Of a DNA stretch of 64,000 nt, positions 1 through 8,457 are shown piece by piece; position 1 is the stretch's first letter; every line of letters starts with the position of its first letter. The DNA is from Bacillota bacterium. GTDB taxonomy: Bacteria; Bacillota; Clostridia; Christensenellales; SZUA-584. Below the pieces are notes generated by a model. It ran no database searches and was not told where the DNA came from. It worked only from the letters and a program-made list of their open reading frames with translations. Location of the stretch: the NCBI GenBank assembly GCA_023396555.1, contig JAEWWC010000100.1, forward strand, positions 12,979 through 76,978, given 5' to 3'. Made by a program: the position numbers and the translations under genes.

Positions 1-1
1 C

Positions 2-892
2 TATGCAGGCAGCGACGGATCCGTCAAGGTAACGCCGCCCGTAATACTGGGTCATGAGTATTCCGGTACCGTATATCAGGTGGGCAGCGGCGTCACGCGG
101 TTTAGTCCCGGCCAGCGCGTTGTGGTGGATCCCAACTTGAGTTGCGGCGAGTGCCAGTTCTGCCTGGGCGGCAAACGGCATCTTTGTGAGAAGCTGGTGG
201 GTATCGGCACGGCGGCGGATGGTGGTTTTGCCGAGTACGCCTACGCGAAGCAGGAACTGGTGTATGCAATTCCCAATAACGTGACGTTTGAAGACGCAGC
301 GTTTGCGGAGCCTGTTGCCTGTTGCCTTCACGGCATAGACCTGTGCAACATCCGTCAGGGTGATAATGTGGCGATCATCGGCGGCGGCACCATCGGCATG
401 ATCATGCTGCAGCTCGCCAGAAATGCAGGTGCAGCCAATATTACGGTGGTTGAGCCAGTGGCCTCGAAACGCGAAACAGCTTTGAAACTGGGCGCGATGC
501 TATGCATAGACCCGGTGAACGCGGACGTAAAACAGGAGATCAAAAAAGCGGGAATCCACAACGTGGATGTGGTGATCGAATGCGTCGGCAAGGCACAGAC
601 GGTGGAATCCGCTGTGCACATCGCCGGCAAGGGTGCGACGGTGATGTGGTTTGGCCTCACCAAGGCTGGCGTCGCCAGTCGGATCTATCAATATGAGGTG
701 TTCTTAAAGGAGCTGACGTTGCGGGCATCGTTCGTCAACCCCCACACGATGCAGCGGAGCATCAACTTACTGGCAGCGGGGCAGCTGTCTTTGGCGCCTC
801 TGGTGGCCAAGGTGCTCACGCTGGACGATCTACGTACCGTTTTTGACGACAAGGCGCTGGTCAGCCAAGGAAAGCTTCTGGTGAAAGCGTAA
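2..892 (+). CDS. Zinc-dependent medium-chain polyol/alcohol dehydrogenase, 5'-truncated by window edge
   Basis: Oxidises a polyol or secondary alcohol with NAD(P) in the cytosol; the substrate is not readable from sequence. The frame is open from base 2, so the first ~50 residues lie outside the window. Visible family marks: the GHE zinc-ligand motif, the structural-zinc cysteine cluster C-x2-C-x2-C-x7-C, the EPVACCLHG segment carrying the downstream catalytic-zinc glutamate, and a Rossmann GGGTIG loop. The first catalytic cysteine is off-window. It ends 43 bases before the ABC solute-binding lipoprotein gene and heads a run of same-strand genes (importer, GldA-like enzyme, split transketolase), so it probably acts on the imported sugar or polyol. 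Family certain, substrate open (sorbitol, threonine or galactitol dehydrogenase-like all possible). Confidence 0.88.
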   Translation, partial: YAGSDGSVKVTPPVILGHEYSGTVYQVGSGVTRFSPGQRVVVDPNLSCGECQFCLGGKRHLCEKLVGIGTAADGGFAEYAYAKQELVYAIPNNVTFEDAAFAEPVACCLHGIDLCNIRQGDNVAIIGGGTIGMIMLQLARNAGAANITVVEPVASKRETALKLGAMLCIDPVNADVKQEIKKAGIHNVDVVIECVGKAQTVESAVHIAGKGATVMWFGLTKAGVASRIYQYEVFLKELTLRASFVNPHTMQRSINLLAAGQLSLAPLVAKVLTLDDLRTVFDDKALVSQGKLLVKA

Positions 893-935
893 ATAATCAA
901 TCAATTTCCCGATAAAACAATGAAGGAGGAAGAAG

Positions 936-1970
936 ATGAAGAAAATACTGATTATGGTGTTGCTGGTTGCGGTGAGCGTCATGATGATGGTCGGCTGTAG
1001 CCTGGGCGGAGATGCGGCAACGGGTGCGCCCGCCGACAGTAATTCCGCTGCGCCAGAGGAAATCGATGTTTCCCAGCTGGTCATCGGCGTTTCGATGCTA
1101 ACCCAGGACGCACCGTATTATGTGGCGCAGGTGGAAGCAATCCAGGAAAAGGGCGCTGAGCTGGGCGTGAAGGAAGTCATCATGACGGACGCGCAGGGCG
1201 ACATGAACAAACAGGTGTCGGACGTGGAAGACCTGCTGTCCAAGGGTATCGACATACTGATCCTGAACCCGAAAGATCCGCTGGCGTTGGTTTCGGCCAC
1301 CAAGAAAGCGATGAGTCAGGGTATCCCGGTCATTGTGATCGACAGCGCGATCGACGAATCCGCGGACATCGTGGCGGCGATCTCGTCTGACAACGATGCG
1401 AACGGCAAGCTGGTCGGCGAGTGGTTCGTGGGTCAGATGGGTGGCAAGGATATCAAGCTGGCTGTGATGAGCGGTTCTCAGGGCAGCGTGGTGGGACAGA
1501 TCAGAAGGCTTTCCACGATCAGCGGTATTGTTGAGACTATGCTGCAGCAGAAGAACTCCACCCAAGGTTTTGAAATTGTGACACAAGGTTGGGGTGGCTG
1601 GAACCAGGAAGGCGGCCTGGATGCGATGCAGGATATACTTGTGGCGCATTCGGATATCAACGCGCTGCTGGCTGAAAACGACAGCATGGCGCTGGGTGCT
1701 CTGAAAGCAATACAGGAAGCCGGACTGGAAGATCAGATACTGGTGTTTGCTGCTGCTGACGGCCAGAAGGAAGCTTATGCCCTGATCAAAGAGGGCAAAT
1801 ACGGCGCGACAGGCCTCAACGATCCGGCGCTGATCGGCGAGACTGCTGTGGACGTGGCCTTGAGGTATCTCGGCGGCGAGAGAGGCTTCCCCCGCAACTA
1901 CTACACACCGCCGGCCTGTATCACCATCGACAACGTGGACGAATACTACGATCCGAACTCTACATTCTAG
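936..1970 (+). CDS. Sugar ABC transporter substrate-binding lipoprotein (RbsB type)
   Basis: Extracytoplasmic receptor delivering a sugar or polyol to the permease encoded downstream. The 344-residue product has a lipoprotein signal (basic start, hydrophobic stretch, lipobox ending MVGC near residue 21), a low-complexity linker, then a periplasmic-binding-protein type I fold with the recurrent ILILNPKDP and IPVIVID segments seen in RbsB/ALS/xylose binders. ATG follows a clear AAGGAGGAAG ribosome site. The gene is followed by a long perfect hairpin and then the ATPase gene, the usual binder-ATPase-permease order. Ligand unknown. Confidence 0.9.
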   Translation: MKKILIMVLLVAVSVMMMVGCSLGGDAATGAPADSNSAAPEEIDVSQLVIGVSMLTQDAPYYVAQVEAIQEKGAELGVKEVIMTDAQGDMNKQVSDVEDLLSKGIDILILNPKDPLALVSATKKAMSQGIPVIVIDSAIDESADIVAAISSDNDANGKLVGEWFVGQMGGKDIKLAVMSGSQGSVVGQIRRLSTISGIVETMLQQKNSTQGFEIVTQGWGGWNQEGGLDAMQDILVAHSDINALLAENDSMALGALKAIQEAGLEDQILVFAAADGQKEAYALIKEGKYGATGLNDPALIGETAVDVALRYLGGERGFPRNYYTPPACITIDNVDEYYDPNSTF

Positions 1971-1982
1971 TGGCAGGCATTG

Positions 1983-2020
1983 ATAAGCAGTGCGTACGGC
2001 CTTCCGTACGCACTGCTTAT
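1983..2020 (+). promoter_or_regulatory. Intercistronic 17-bp perfect hairpin after the binding-protein gene
   Basis: A perfect inverted repeat of 17 bp with a CCTT loop lies between the binding-protein stop codon and the ATPase start. No T-run follows, so it is not a typical Rho-independent terminator. Known biology of ABC operons suggests such stems protect the upstream mRNA from 3' decay and so raise binding-protein level over ATPase; that role is inferred. The second ABC operon has an equivalent stem at 38003-38036. Confidence 0.8.
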
Positions 2021-2051
2021 GTAGGGCGACGGACGGGAAGAGAGGTGCTGT

Positions 2052-3533
2052 ATGGGCAACGAATACTGTGTGGAAGCACGAAATATCTATAAGACTTTTG
2101 GCGGCGTGCATGCGCTCAAAGATGTGACACTGCGGATCAAAAAGGGCGAGATACTTGGGCTGGTCGGGGAGAATGGCGCCGGAAAATCCACGCTGATGAA
2201 GATACTGTCGGGTGTGTACACCCGGGACAACGGCGAGCTGCTGGTGGACGGTGAGCATGTTGAATTCTACAGTCCGCACGATAGCCAGAGCAAAGGCATT
2301 GGCATCATATATCAGGAGTTTGCGTTGGCTCCGCATCTGACGGTGGCTGAGAATATATACCTGGGCAACCTGGGCGAGGGAAAATCACTGGTCAACTGGA
2401 GAAAGTTGAACACAAAAGCGCAAAAGCTGATCTCGGACCTGGGGTTTGATATCAACCCGCTGAGCACAGTGGAGGAGCTGAGTGTGGCGTATCAGCAGGT
2501 GGTGGAAATCGCCAAAGCGCTGACCCGGGAGGTGAAGCTGCTGATACTGGATGAGCCCACAGCGGTGCTGGCGCCCACCGAGGTGATCAAGCTTTTTGAG
2601 GTGCTGAACAACCTGCGTCAAAAGGGAGTCAGTATCGTCTATATATCGCACCGATTGGAGGAAGTGCTGGAGATATGCGACCGCATCACGGTGCTCAAGG
2701 ACGGTACGTATGTGGATACGCTGATTACGAAGGATACAACAAAGGACGAACTGATCATAAAGATGATAGGCAGGTCCCTGCTGGATATATTTCCGCCCAA
2801 GTCAAGGACGTTTGGATGTGAGATATTCAGGGTTGAGCATATCACCGGTAAAAAGATCACGGATGTGTCCTTTGATATCAAAGAAGGAGAAATTATCGGA
2901 ATCGCCGGGCTTATTGGCAGCGGGCGGACGGAATTGGTCCGTGCAATGTTCGGTGCGGATATGCGTTACGGCGGCAATATGTATTTTAAAGGTGAGCGGA
3001 TTCGCGTTAAGGGGATACGCAATGCCGTAAAGCAAGGGATCGGGCTGTTGCCCGAAAGCCGCAAGGAGCAGGGCGTGATACTTGATATGGCGGTGAAGTC
3101 CAATATATCCATGACCTGCATAAGCAAGGTGGCCAGCGCGCTGGGGATCATCCGTCGAACCAAAGAGGATGATATGGCCAAGTCTCAGGTGGATGCGCTG
3201 AATATCAAGACGGACAGTATCAATATTGAAGTGAACAGCCTGAGCGGAGGCAATCAGCAGAAAGTGTCGCTGGCGAAATGGCTGAGCGCTGATTGTAAGA
3301 TCATCTTTCTGGATGAGCCGACGCGCGGCGTGGATATCGGGGCAAAAGTTGAGATATATAGCATCATCGACCAGTTGGCTCGTGCAGGCATTGCTGTTGT
3401 GGTCATCTCGTCGGAGATGCTTGAGGTGATTGGTCTTTGCGACAAGGTGATGGTGATGAAACGAGGCGAGGTTTCCGGCTTTCTGGAAGGCTCAGAAATC
3501 TGCGAAGTGAACATCATGAAGTTTGCCGTATAA
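2052..3533 (+). CDS. Sugar ABC transporter ATP-binding protein (RbsA/MglA type, two ATPase domains)
   Basis: Energises import of the sugar bound by the upstream lipoprotein. The 493-residue protein carries two tandem ABC domains. The first has a canonical Walker A GENGAGKS at residues 39-46 and a LILDEP Walker B; the second has the degenerate GSGRTE loop typical of RbsA-like subunits, then LSGGNQQK and [10 protein letters not shown]. Length matches the family. ATG is preceded by an AGAGGTG ribosome site. The permease gene follows after 36 bases. Confidence 0.95.
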   Translation: MGNEYCVEARNIYKTFGGVHALKDVTLRIKKGEILGLVGENGAGKSTLMKILSGVYTRDNGELLVDGEHVEFYSPHDSQSKGIGIIYQEFALAPHLTVAENIYLGNLGEGKSLVNWRKLNTKAQKLISDLGFDINPLSTVEELSVAYQQVVEIAKALTREVKLLILDEPTAVLAPTEVIKLFEVLNNLRQKGVSIVYISHRLEEVLEICDRITVLKDGTYVDTLITKDTTKDELIIKMIGRSLLDIFPPKSRTFGCEIFRVEHITGKKITDVSFDIKEGEIIGIAGLIGSGRTELVRAMFGADMRYGGNMYFKGERIRVKGIRNAVKQGIGLLPESRKEQGVILDMAVKSNISMTCISKVASALGIIRRTKEDDMAKSQVDALNIKTDSINIEVNSLSGGNQQKVSLAKWLSADCKIIFLDEPTRGVDIGAKVEIYSIIDQLARAGIAVVVISSEMLEVIGLCDKVMVMKRGEVSGFLEGSEICEVNIMKFAV

Positions 3534-3569
3534 ATGGTGCAGACTTTAGGATGACATATGAGGTGAAAT

Positions 3570-4568
3570 ATGAAAAAGAAACATAACGGGCTGAAAGCCA
3601 ATCTGAAGACATTTCTGAAAAAGTATAATGTGGTACTGGTGCTGCTGATAATGTTGGTGTTTGCGTCCGTAGCCACAGATAAGTTTTTCACAACGCAGAA
3701 CATGTTCAATCTTTTCCGGCAGATATCTGCGCTCGGCGTTGTCAGCATGGGCATGCTGCTGGTGATATTGACAGGCGGCATCGACCTGTCGGTGGGGTCC
3801 ATTATGGCGCTGATCAGTGTGCTGTTTGCCTTGATGATGCAGCGTATGTCCATCATACCTGCTACACTACTTTCGCTGGTAATCGGTATTGCGGTCGGCA
3901 GCATTGCGGGTCTTCTCGTTTCGGCATTCAATATGGCTCCCTTTGTGGCGACGCTGTCGATGATGACCATTGCGAGAGGGTTTGCGCTGGTATTCTCTAA
4001 CGGATCACCCATTATGATTACGGACAAGGCGCTGGACGCATTTGCCCAAGGGTATTTTCTGTATATTCCGTTTCCGGTATTTGTGATGCTGATCGTCTTT
4101 GGTATCTGCTTCTTTTTGTTGCGAAAAAGCGTTTTTGGACGCATGATCATTGCGGTGGGCAGCAATGAGGAAGCGGTCAAGCTCTCGGGTGTGCGGGTTA
4201 AAAAGTATAAGTTTATGGTATACACGATATCTGGCCTATTCTGCGCAATTGGCGGTATGATCAGCACATCGCGTACATCGGTTGGGTCGCCTATCATAGC
4301 CGAGGGTTTTGAACTGGATGCTATCGCATCGGTGGTTATCGGCGGAGCCAGTCTTTCGGGCGGCAAGGGTTTTGCGCTCAACACACTGATTGGTGCGTTC
4401 ATACTTGGCATGATCGCCAACGTGATGAACCTGATGAACATACCTGGTTACAACCAGAACATTGTTAAGGGTATCATCATTGTGATCGCGGTGATCTCCC
4501 AGAATATGAGACTGCAGCGCGGGTTCAAGTTTGCAAACAAGGTACAGGAAACCAAGAGCCTTTCGTGA
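3570..4568 (+). CDS. Sugar ABC transporter permease (RbsC type)
   Basis: Membrane channel of the ribose-type importer. The 332-residue protein is almost entirely hydrophobic helices and carries the family's ILTGGIDLSVGS motif near residues 67-78, and the conserved GFELDAIASVVIGG and SLSGGKG segments in the C-terminal half that contact the ATPase. The N-terminus is short and lysine-rich. It completes the binder-ATPase-permease set; the GldA-like reading frame starts 22 bases downstream. Confidence 0.95.
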   Translation: MKKKHNGLKANLKTFLKKYNVVLVLLIMLVFASVATDKFFTTQNMFNLFRQISALGVVSMGMLLVILTGGIDLSVGSIMALISVLFALMMQRMSIIPATLLSLVIGIAVGSIAGLLVSAFNMAPFVATLSMMTIARGFALVFSNGSPIMITDKALDAFAQGYFLYIPFPVFVMLIVFGICFFLLRKSVFGRMIIAVGSNEEAVKLSGVRVKKYKFMVYTISGLFCAIGGMISTSRTSVGSPIIAEGFELDAIASVVIGGASLSGGKGFALNTLIGAFILGMIANVMNLMNIPGYNQNIVKGIIIVIAVISQNMRLQRGFKFANKVQETKSLS

Positions 4569-4590
4569 TCATAGGAAAGGATGGGAGACA

Positions 4591-5722
4591 ATGGCGCGAC
4601 TAACAAAGACAACGAGGGGCTGGAGTTCGCCGCCCCGTTATATACAGGGGCCGGGAGAATTCGGTAACTTTAAATTATATGCGGATAAACTGGGGAGCAA
4701 CGTAGCAGCGATTATCGACGCCTACCTGTACGAACCGCTGTCAGAGCGGCTCGATCATCTTTACCGCAACCATAGTGCGTTCATACGTTTGTTTTCCAAG
4801 GCGAAGTTAGCATCCCCCACATTGAGGAGAGGACAAAAGAGGTGCTGGCGGTTCAGCCCGCCGTGATCGCGGGGATTGGCGGCGGTAAAACCATCGATGT
4901 CGCGAAAGCGGTGGCGAACAGGCTGAACCTGCCCCTGATCATTGTGCCCACTGCCGCGTCCACCGACGCCCCGACGAGTTCATTGTCGGTAGTTTATACA
5001 GAGAGCGGCGAGCGTGTTGGGAGTTATTTTTTGAAAGGAGCCCGGACCTACTGATTGTGGACAGCGAGATCATCAAGGATGCGCCGGTACGGTTTTTGGT
5101 TTCCGACATGGGGGATGCGCTGGCCACGCTGATTGAAGCGAACGCCAACAGGCGATCGGATTCACCCAACCTGGTTTACCACAAGGACGGGGGATTCAAA
5201 AGAACGATCGCGGCATCAGCGGTGGCGCAGGCCTGCTACGATACGCTGATGAAAAAGGGCGCGCTCGCCAAAACAGCGTGCGAAAACCGTATGGTCACCG
5301 AGGCGTTGGAGGATATTATCGAAACCAACATACTGCTGAGTGGTCTCGGGTTTGAAAACAACGCCACAGCAGGCGCACATTCAATAGCGGACGGCATCAC
5401 GGCGTTGCCGGGAGAAGGCAGGACGCTGCATGGCGAGAAGGTGGCTTTCGGATGTCTGGTGCAGTTGGTCATCGAGAACGCCAGCCGTGAAGAGATCGAT
5501 GAAGTGCTGGATTTCTGCCTGGAAGTGGGACTGCCGGTGTGCTTTGCCGACCTGGGTATACAGAGAACGGACGAAGTGGTGCGCCGGGTTGCGGAAGCTT
5601 CCATGCATTCATGCTGGGGCAACATGCCGTTTCATGTTACGGCGGACATGGTGGCGGGGGCTATCGCTACAGCGGATATGCTGGGTGCACGGCGCAGGCA
5701 GGCGGCCGGCGGGGGTCAGTAA
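4591..5722 (+). pseudogene. GldA-like glycerol/polyol dehydrogenase gene broken by two frameshifts
   Basis: An iron-containing dehydrogenase of the glycerol (or glycerol-1-phosphate) dehydrogenase family would be encoded if three consecutive frames were joined. Segment 1 (from ATG 4591) shifts at the TTTT run 4792-4795 into segment 2, which has the NAD-loop GIGGGKTIDVAKAVA and IVPTAASTDAPTSS. Segment 2 shifts at the six-T run 5027-5032 into segment 3, with DMGDALAT and the metal-site stretch AGAHSIADGI. Adding one T at each run restores an unbroken ~377-residue protein (junctions read FFQGEVS and YFFERSPDL). Both lesions are single-base losses in T runs and the rest is well conserved, so this is either a very recent pseudogene or an assembly artefact. 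It sits between importer and transketolase genes. Confidence 0.8.
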
Positions 5723-5739
5723 AGATATAAGGAGAATAC

Positions 5740-6615
5740 ATGCTGAAACTAGACAAGATCCTGGAGATGAAGCGCTTTGCGCTGGAAATCAGACGTAACA
5801 TACTAAAGAGCATCGCGGCAATCGGCAGCGGACATGTAGGCGGGTCTCTGTCAATTGCGGACGCGTTCGCCGTGCTATACAGCGGCGTGATGAATGTAGA
5901 CCCAAAGCGTCCGCGGTGGCCTGACAGAGATTATATTGTGATGTCCAAAGGGCACGCGGGCCCTGTGATGTACGCGACGCTGGCGCTCAAAGGTTATTTT
6001 CCTATTGAGATGCTGGAAACGCTGAACCAGAACGGTACAATGCTGCCCAGCCACACGGACCGCAACAAAACATCGGGCGTGGATATGACGACGGGTTCGC
6101 TGGGGCAGGGCGCCTCCACTGCTGCTGGACTCGCCTTCGCTGATAAGCTGGACGGCAAGGACCGCCGGACGTATCTGATACTGGGGGACGGTGAACTGGA
6201 CGAAGGGCAGGTGTGGGAGTCGTTCCTCTTTGTATCGCACCGGCAACTGACTAATCTTATTACGATGGTGGATGTTAACCAAAAACAGCTAGATGGTACA
6301 ACGGATATGGTATGCAGTCTGGGGGACATTGCTGCCAAGTTTGAGGCGTTTGGCTATCGTGTGATTGATATTGAAAACGGTAATGATGTGGCGCAGGTGT
6401 TTGAGGCGCTGCAGCAGGCGCAAAAAAGCGTAGACAAGCCTCCGGTGATACTATTGAGGACCAGCAAAGGCGCAGGGGTTTCGCTGTATGCCAACATGGC
6501 AAACTGCCATTCCTGCACGGTAGGGGACGAGGACCTGAACAGTGTGCTGACGGAACTCGACAAAACGGAACAACAATTAAATGAGCGGAGGGCCTATGAT
6601 CGCAAAGCAACTTGA
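5740..6615 (+). CDS. Transketolase, N-terminal subunit
   Basis: Carries the thiamine-diphosphate pyrophosphate-binding half of a split transketolase, which moves two-carbon ketol units between sugars. The 291-residue protein shows GHVGGSLS near the start, the SKGHAGP loop, GSLGQGAS, and the ThDP/Mg motif GDGELDEGQ followed about 30 residues later by VDVNQ. Split transketolases of roughly 290 plus 320 residues are common in Firmicutes and archaea. ATG follows AAGGAG; the stop codon overlaps the start of the C-terminal subunit, implying coupled translation. Its place after importer and dehydrogenase genes suggests it processes a ketose made from the imported substrate. Confidence 0.94.
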   Translation: MLKLDKILEMKRFALEIRRNILKSIAAIGSGHVGGSLSIADAFAVLYSGVMNVDPKRPRWPDRDYIVMSKGHAGPVMYATLALKGYFPIEMLETLNQNGTMLPSHTDRNKTSGVDMTTGSLGQGASTAAGLAFADKLDGKDRRTYLILGDGELDEGQVWESFLFVSHRQLTNLITMVDVNQKQLDGTTDMVCSLGDIAAKFEAFGYRVIDIENGNDVAQVFEALQQAQKSVDKPPVILLRTSKGAGVSLYANMANCHSCTVGDEDLNSVLTELDKTEQQLNERRAYDRKAT

Positions 6616-7567
6616 ACAGCCGCGCCAGACCGAGATGCGCACTGTGTTAATGGATACGCTGCTGGCGTCGATGCAGCAAAACAAGGATGTCGTCTATCTG
6701 GATGCCGACCTTGCGGGTGCTATTGGCTCGACCAAGCTATTGTCTGCCCTGCCTGCACAGGCATTCAACGTGGGCATTATGGAAGCCAACATGGCAGGGG
6801 TGGCGGCGGGTATGTCGGTGAATGGCAAGATACCGTTTATCCATTCCTTTGGCGTGTTTGCCACTAGGCGTGTTGCCGATCAGGTCTTTATTTCGGGCTG
6901 CTATAACCGCGCGAATGTAAAAATACTGGGCAGCGACTGCGGTGTTGCCGCCGAGACAAACGGGGGCACCCACATGCCGCTGGAAGATGTTTCGATATTC
7001 CGTTCATATCCCGATATGACGATATTGGATATTGCGGATACCACGCTGATGAGAAGGATGATACCCGCTGTGATCGAACATGATGGCATGGTGTATATGC
7101 GTTTCCCCAGAAAGAAAGTTGCCGACTATTACAGCGAGGATAATAGCTTTGCCATTGGAAAAGGCATGATGTTGCGCGAAGGCCGGGATGTGACGATCAT
7201 CGCTGCCGGCTTGGAAGTGGATGAAGCGCTACAGGCTTCGGCAATACTAAAAGGCATGAACATTTCGACGCGGGTAGTGGACATGTTTACTTTAAAGCCG
7301 GTAGACACGGAGCTGATCGTGGACTGTGCCAAAAGGACCGGCGCTGTGGTAACGGCGGAAAACCACAACGTGATCGGCGGGCTGGGGTCGGCTGTGGCGG
7401 AAGTGCTGGTGGAAAATGCACCTGTGCCGATGCAGCGTGTGGGCGTAAATGAACAGTTCGGCGAGGTGGGTACAAGGCAGTATCTTGCTCAGAAATTCAG
7501 ATTGACTAAGGATGACATCGTAAATGCTGCTCTGGAAGCGGTCAAAAGAAAGCATTATAATGCATAA
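6596..7567 (+). CDS. Transketolase, C-terminal subunit
   Basis: Supplies the pyrimidine-binding and C-terminal domains of the split transketolase. The ~323-residue protein has the DADLAG segment, GIMEANMAGVAAGM with the catalytic-type glutamate, and a C-terminal GAVVTAENHNVIGGLGSAVAE segment characteristic of transketolase/DXS domain 3. The start at 6596 is chosen because CGGAGGG lies just upstream; an in-frame ATG at 6581 would give five more residues. The gene overlaps the N-subunit gene by 20 bases and appears to be the last of the operon. No convincing terminator follows directly. Confidence 0.93.
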   Translation: MIAKQLEQPRQTEMRTVLMDTLLASMQQNKDVVYLDADLAGAIGSTKLLSALPAQAFNVGIMEANMAGVAAGMSVNGKIPFIHSFGVFATRRVADQVFISGCYNRANVKILGSDCGVAAETNGGTHMPLEDVSIFRSYPDMTILDIADTTLMRRMIPAVIEHDGMVYMRFPRKKVADYYSEDNSFAIGKGMMLREGRDVTIIAAGLEVDEALQASAILKGMNISTRVVDMFTLKPVDTELIVDCAKRTGAVVTAENHNVIGGLGSAVAEVLVENAPVPMQRVGVNEQFGEVGTRQYLAQKFRLTKDDIVNAALEAVKRKHYNA

Positions 7568-7763
7568 CATGGTTAGGCGGAGTTTTCTCCGGGATATACT
7601 GAGGGTAGAACATCTGTTTTGTTTCATTGAAATCCGTACTGCTATATGAGCAGCACGGAGACATGACGCATAATGCTGAAAGGCGGTGTGCCTATAACGA
7701 AACTATTACGCTCGCGGAGGCTACACCGGTTTACGAAGCGATGCGCCTTGAGGAGGACTTGAA
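7568..7763. other. Non-coding stretch after the transketolase operon
   Basis: No supported gene. It contains an imperfect hairpin at about 7632-7657 without a T-run, and a short open stretch with glutamate-rich coding flavour that stops at about 7768. It joins the integrase remnant and looks like decayed sequence. Confidence 0.4.
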
Positions 7764-7979
7764 GTGAGCGAGAATTGCGACAAAATGGGGGTGATATCGG
7801 CTTGGTTGGGGCATAAGAGTGTCTCAACGACAGCCAACATCTATGCCCATGTGACCGACGACTTGCGCGACGGCGCGGCAACATGGATGGATGCCAGCTA
7901 CAGGCCAAAGCATGACAAAGCAAACTTTAAGATGACACTCGACGAAGCTATACAGAAATTATTCGAGCATGTTCTGTAA
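7764..7979 (+). pseudogene. Tyrosine recombinase (phage integrase) C-terminal fragment
   Basis: The translated piece contains a WLGHKSVSTTANIYAHV block, which matches the end of the tyrosine-recombinase catalytic domain: LGH with the histidine of the active site, then the nucleophilic tyrosine in IYAHV. Everything upstream (DNA-binding domains, both arginines) is absent, so this 71-residue frame cannot be active. It lies ~350 bases from a tRNA-Gly gene, the normal place for an integrase of an element inserted in a tRNA, so it is read as the leftover of a lost element. Confidence 0.75.
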
Positions 7980-8256
7980 GAAGCAGCAGAGAGCGGAGTT
8001 GGGCCTGAAGAAACGAACAACGAACATGAAGAGCCGGTTAAGCTCGATAAACACGCAGATGAACTTCATTACCATCAGAAGAACCAATATTGACAAGGAC
8101 GATATCTGGAGGAAATCGAAGGAAAACCGAGATTACGAGCGATTCGCGGAAAGTTAGCATAGGTTTACCATCAGTTCCACCATCAGTTACTAATAAATGG
8201 TAGAGAAAAGGAATTAACTGTAATGAGCGTAAGCAGACTGTGAGGAAAGTATCGCA
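7980..8256. other. Decayed sequence between integrase remnant and tRNA-Gly
   Basis: Only short frames with skewed, lysine/arginine-rich composition occur here and none resembles a known family. A small internal repeat, CCATCAGTT, occurs twice near 8170-8186. Interpreted as the remainder of the lost element. Confidence 0.4.
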
Positions 8257-8292
8257 TAAAAAAATCCCCTGAAACAGCCATTTCAAGGGATT
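8257..8292 (-). terminator. Rho-independent terminator of tRNA-Gly
   Basis: Read on the minus strand: an approximately 12-bp stem (AATCCCTTGAAA pairing with TTTCAGGGGATT, one mismatch) followed by seven T residues, about 30 bases beyond the tRNA CCA end. Confidence 0.85.
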
Positions 8293-8322
8293 TGGGTGCC
8301 TTTGCAGGCTACCATAAGTGCA

Positions 8323-8396
8323 TGGAGCGGGTGATGGGAATCGAACCCACGTAACCAGCTTGGGAAGCTGGCACTCTGCCATTGAGTTACACCCGC
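8323..8396 (-). tRNA. tRNA-Gly, anticodon CCC
   Basis: Reverse-complement cloverleaf of 74 nt: acceptor stem GCGGGTG/CACCCGC, discriminator T and an encoded CCA end, D-arm ACTC/GAGT, anticodon stem CCAGC/GCTGG enclosing the loop TTCCCAA (anticodon CCC, reading GGG), and a T-arm with GTTCGATTC. It has its own promoter and terminator, so it is a single-gene unit. The nearby integrase fragment suggests it once served as an attachment site. Confidence 0.96.
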
Positions 8397-8410
8397 TTGA
8401 CGCAAAAAAC

Positions 8411-8438
8411 ATTATAGCATATGCTGTGTCTTTTGCAA
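8411..8438 (-). promoter_or_regulatory. Sigma-A promoter of tRNA-Gly
   Basis: On the minus strand TTGCAA, 16 bases, then a perfect TATAAT; the predicted start falls a few bases before the mature tRNA 5' end at 8396. Confidence 0.8.
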
Positions 8439-8457
8439 ATATCAAAAACCGAAAATA

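Noticed and set aside
7764..8157. Functional integrase or excision gene beside tRNA-Gly
   Set aside because: The frame has only the last part of the catalytic domain; both catalytic arginines are missing, and no second tRNA end was found in the window.
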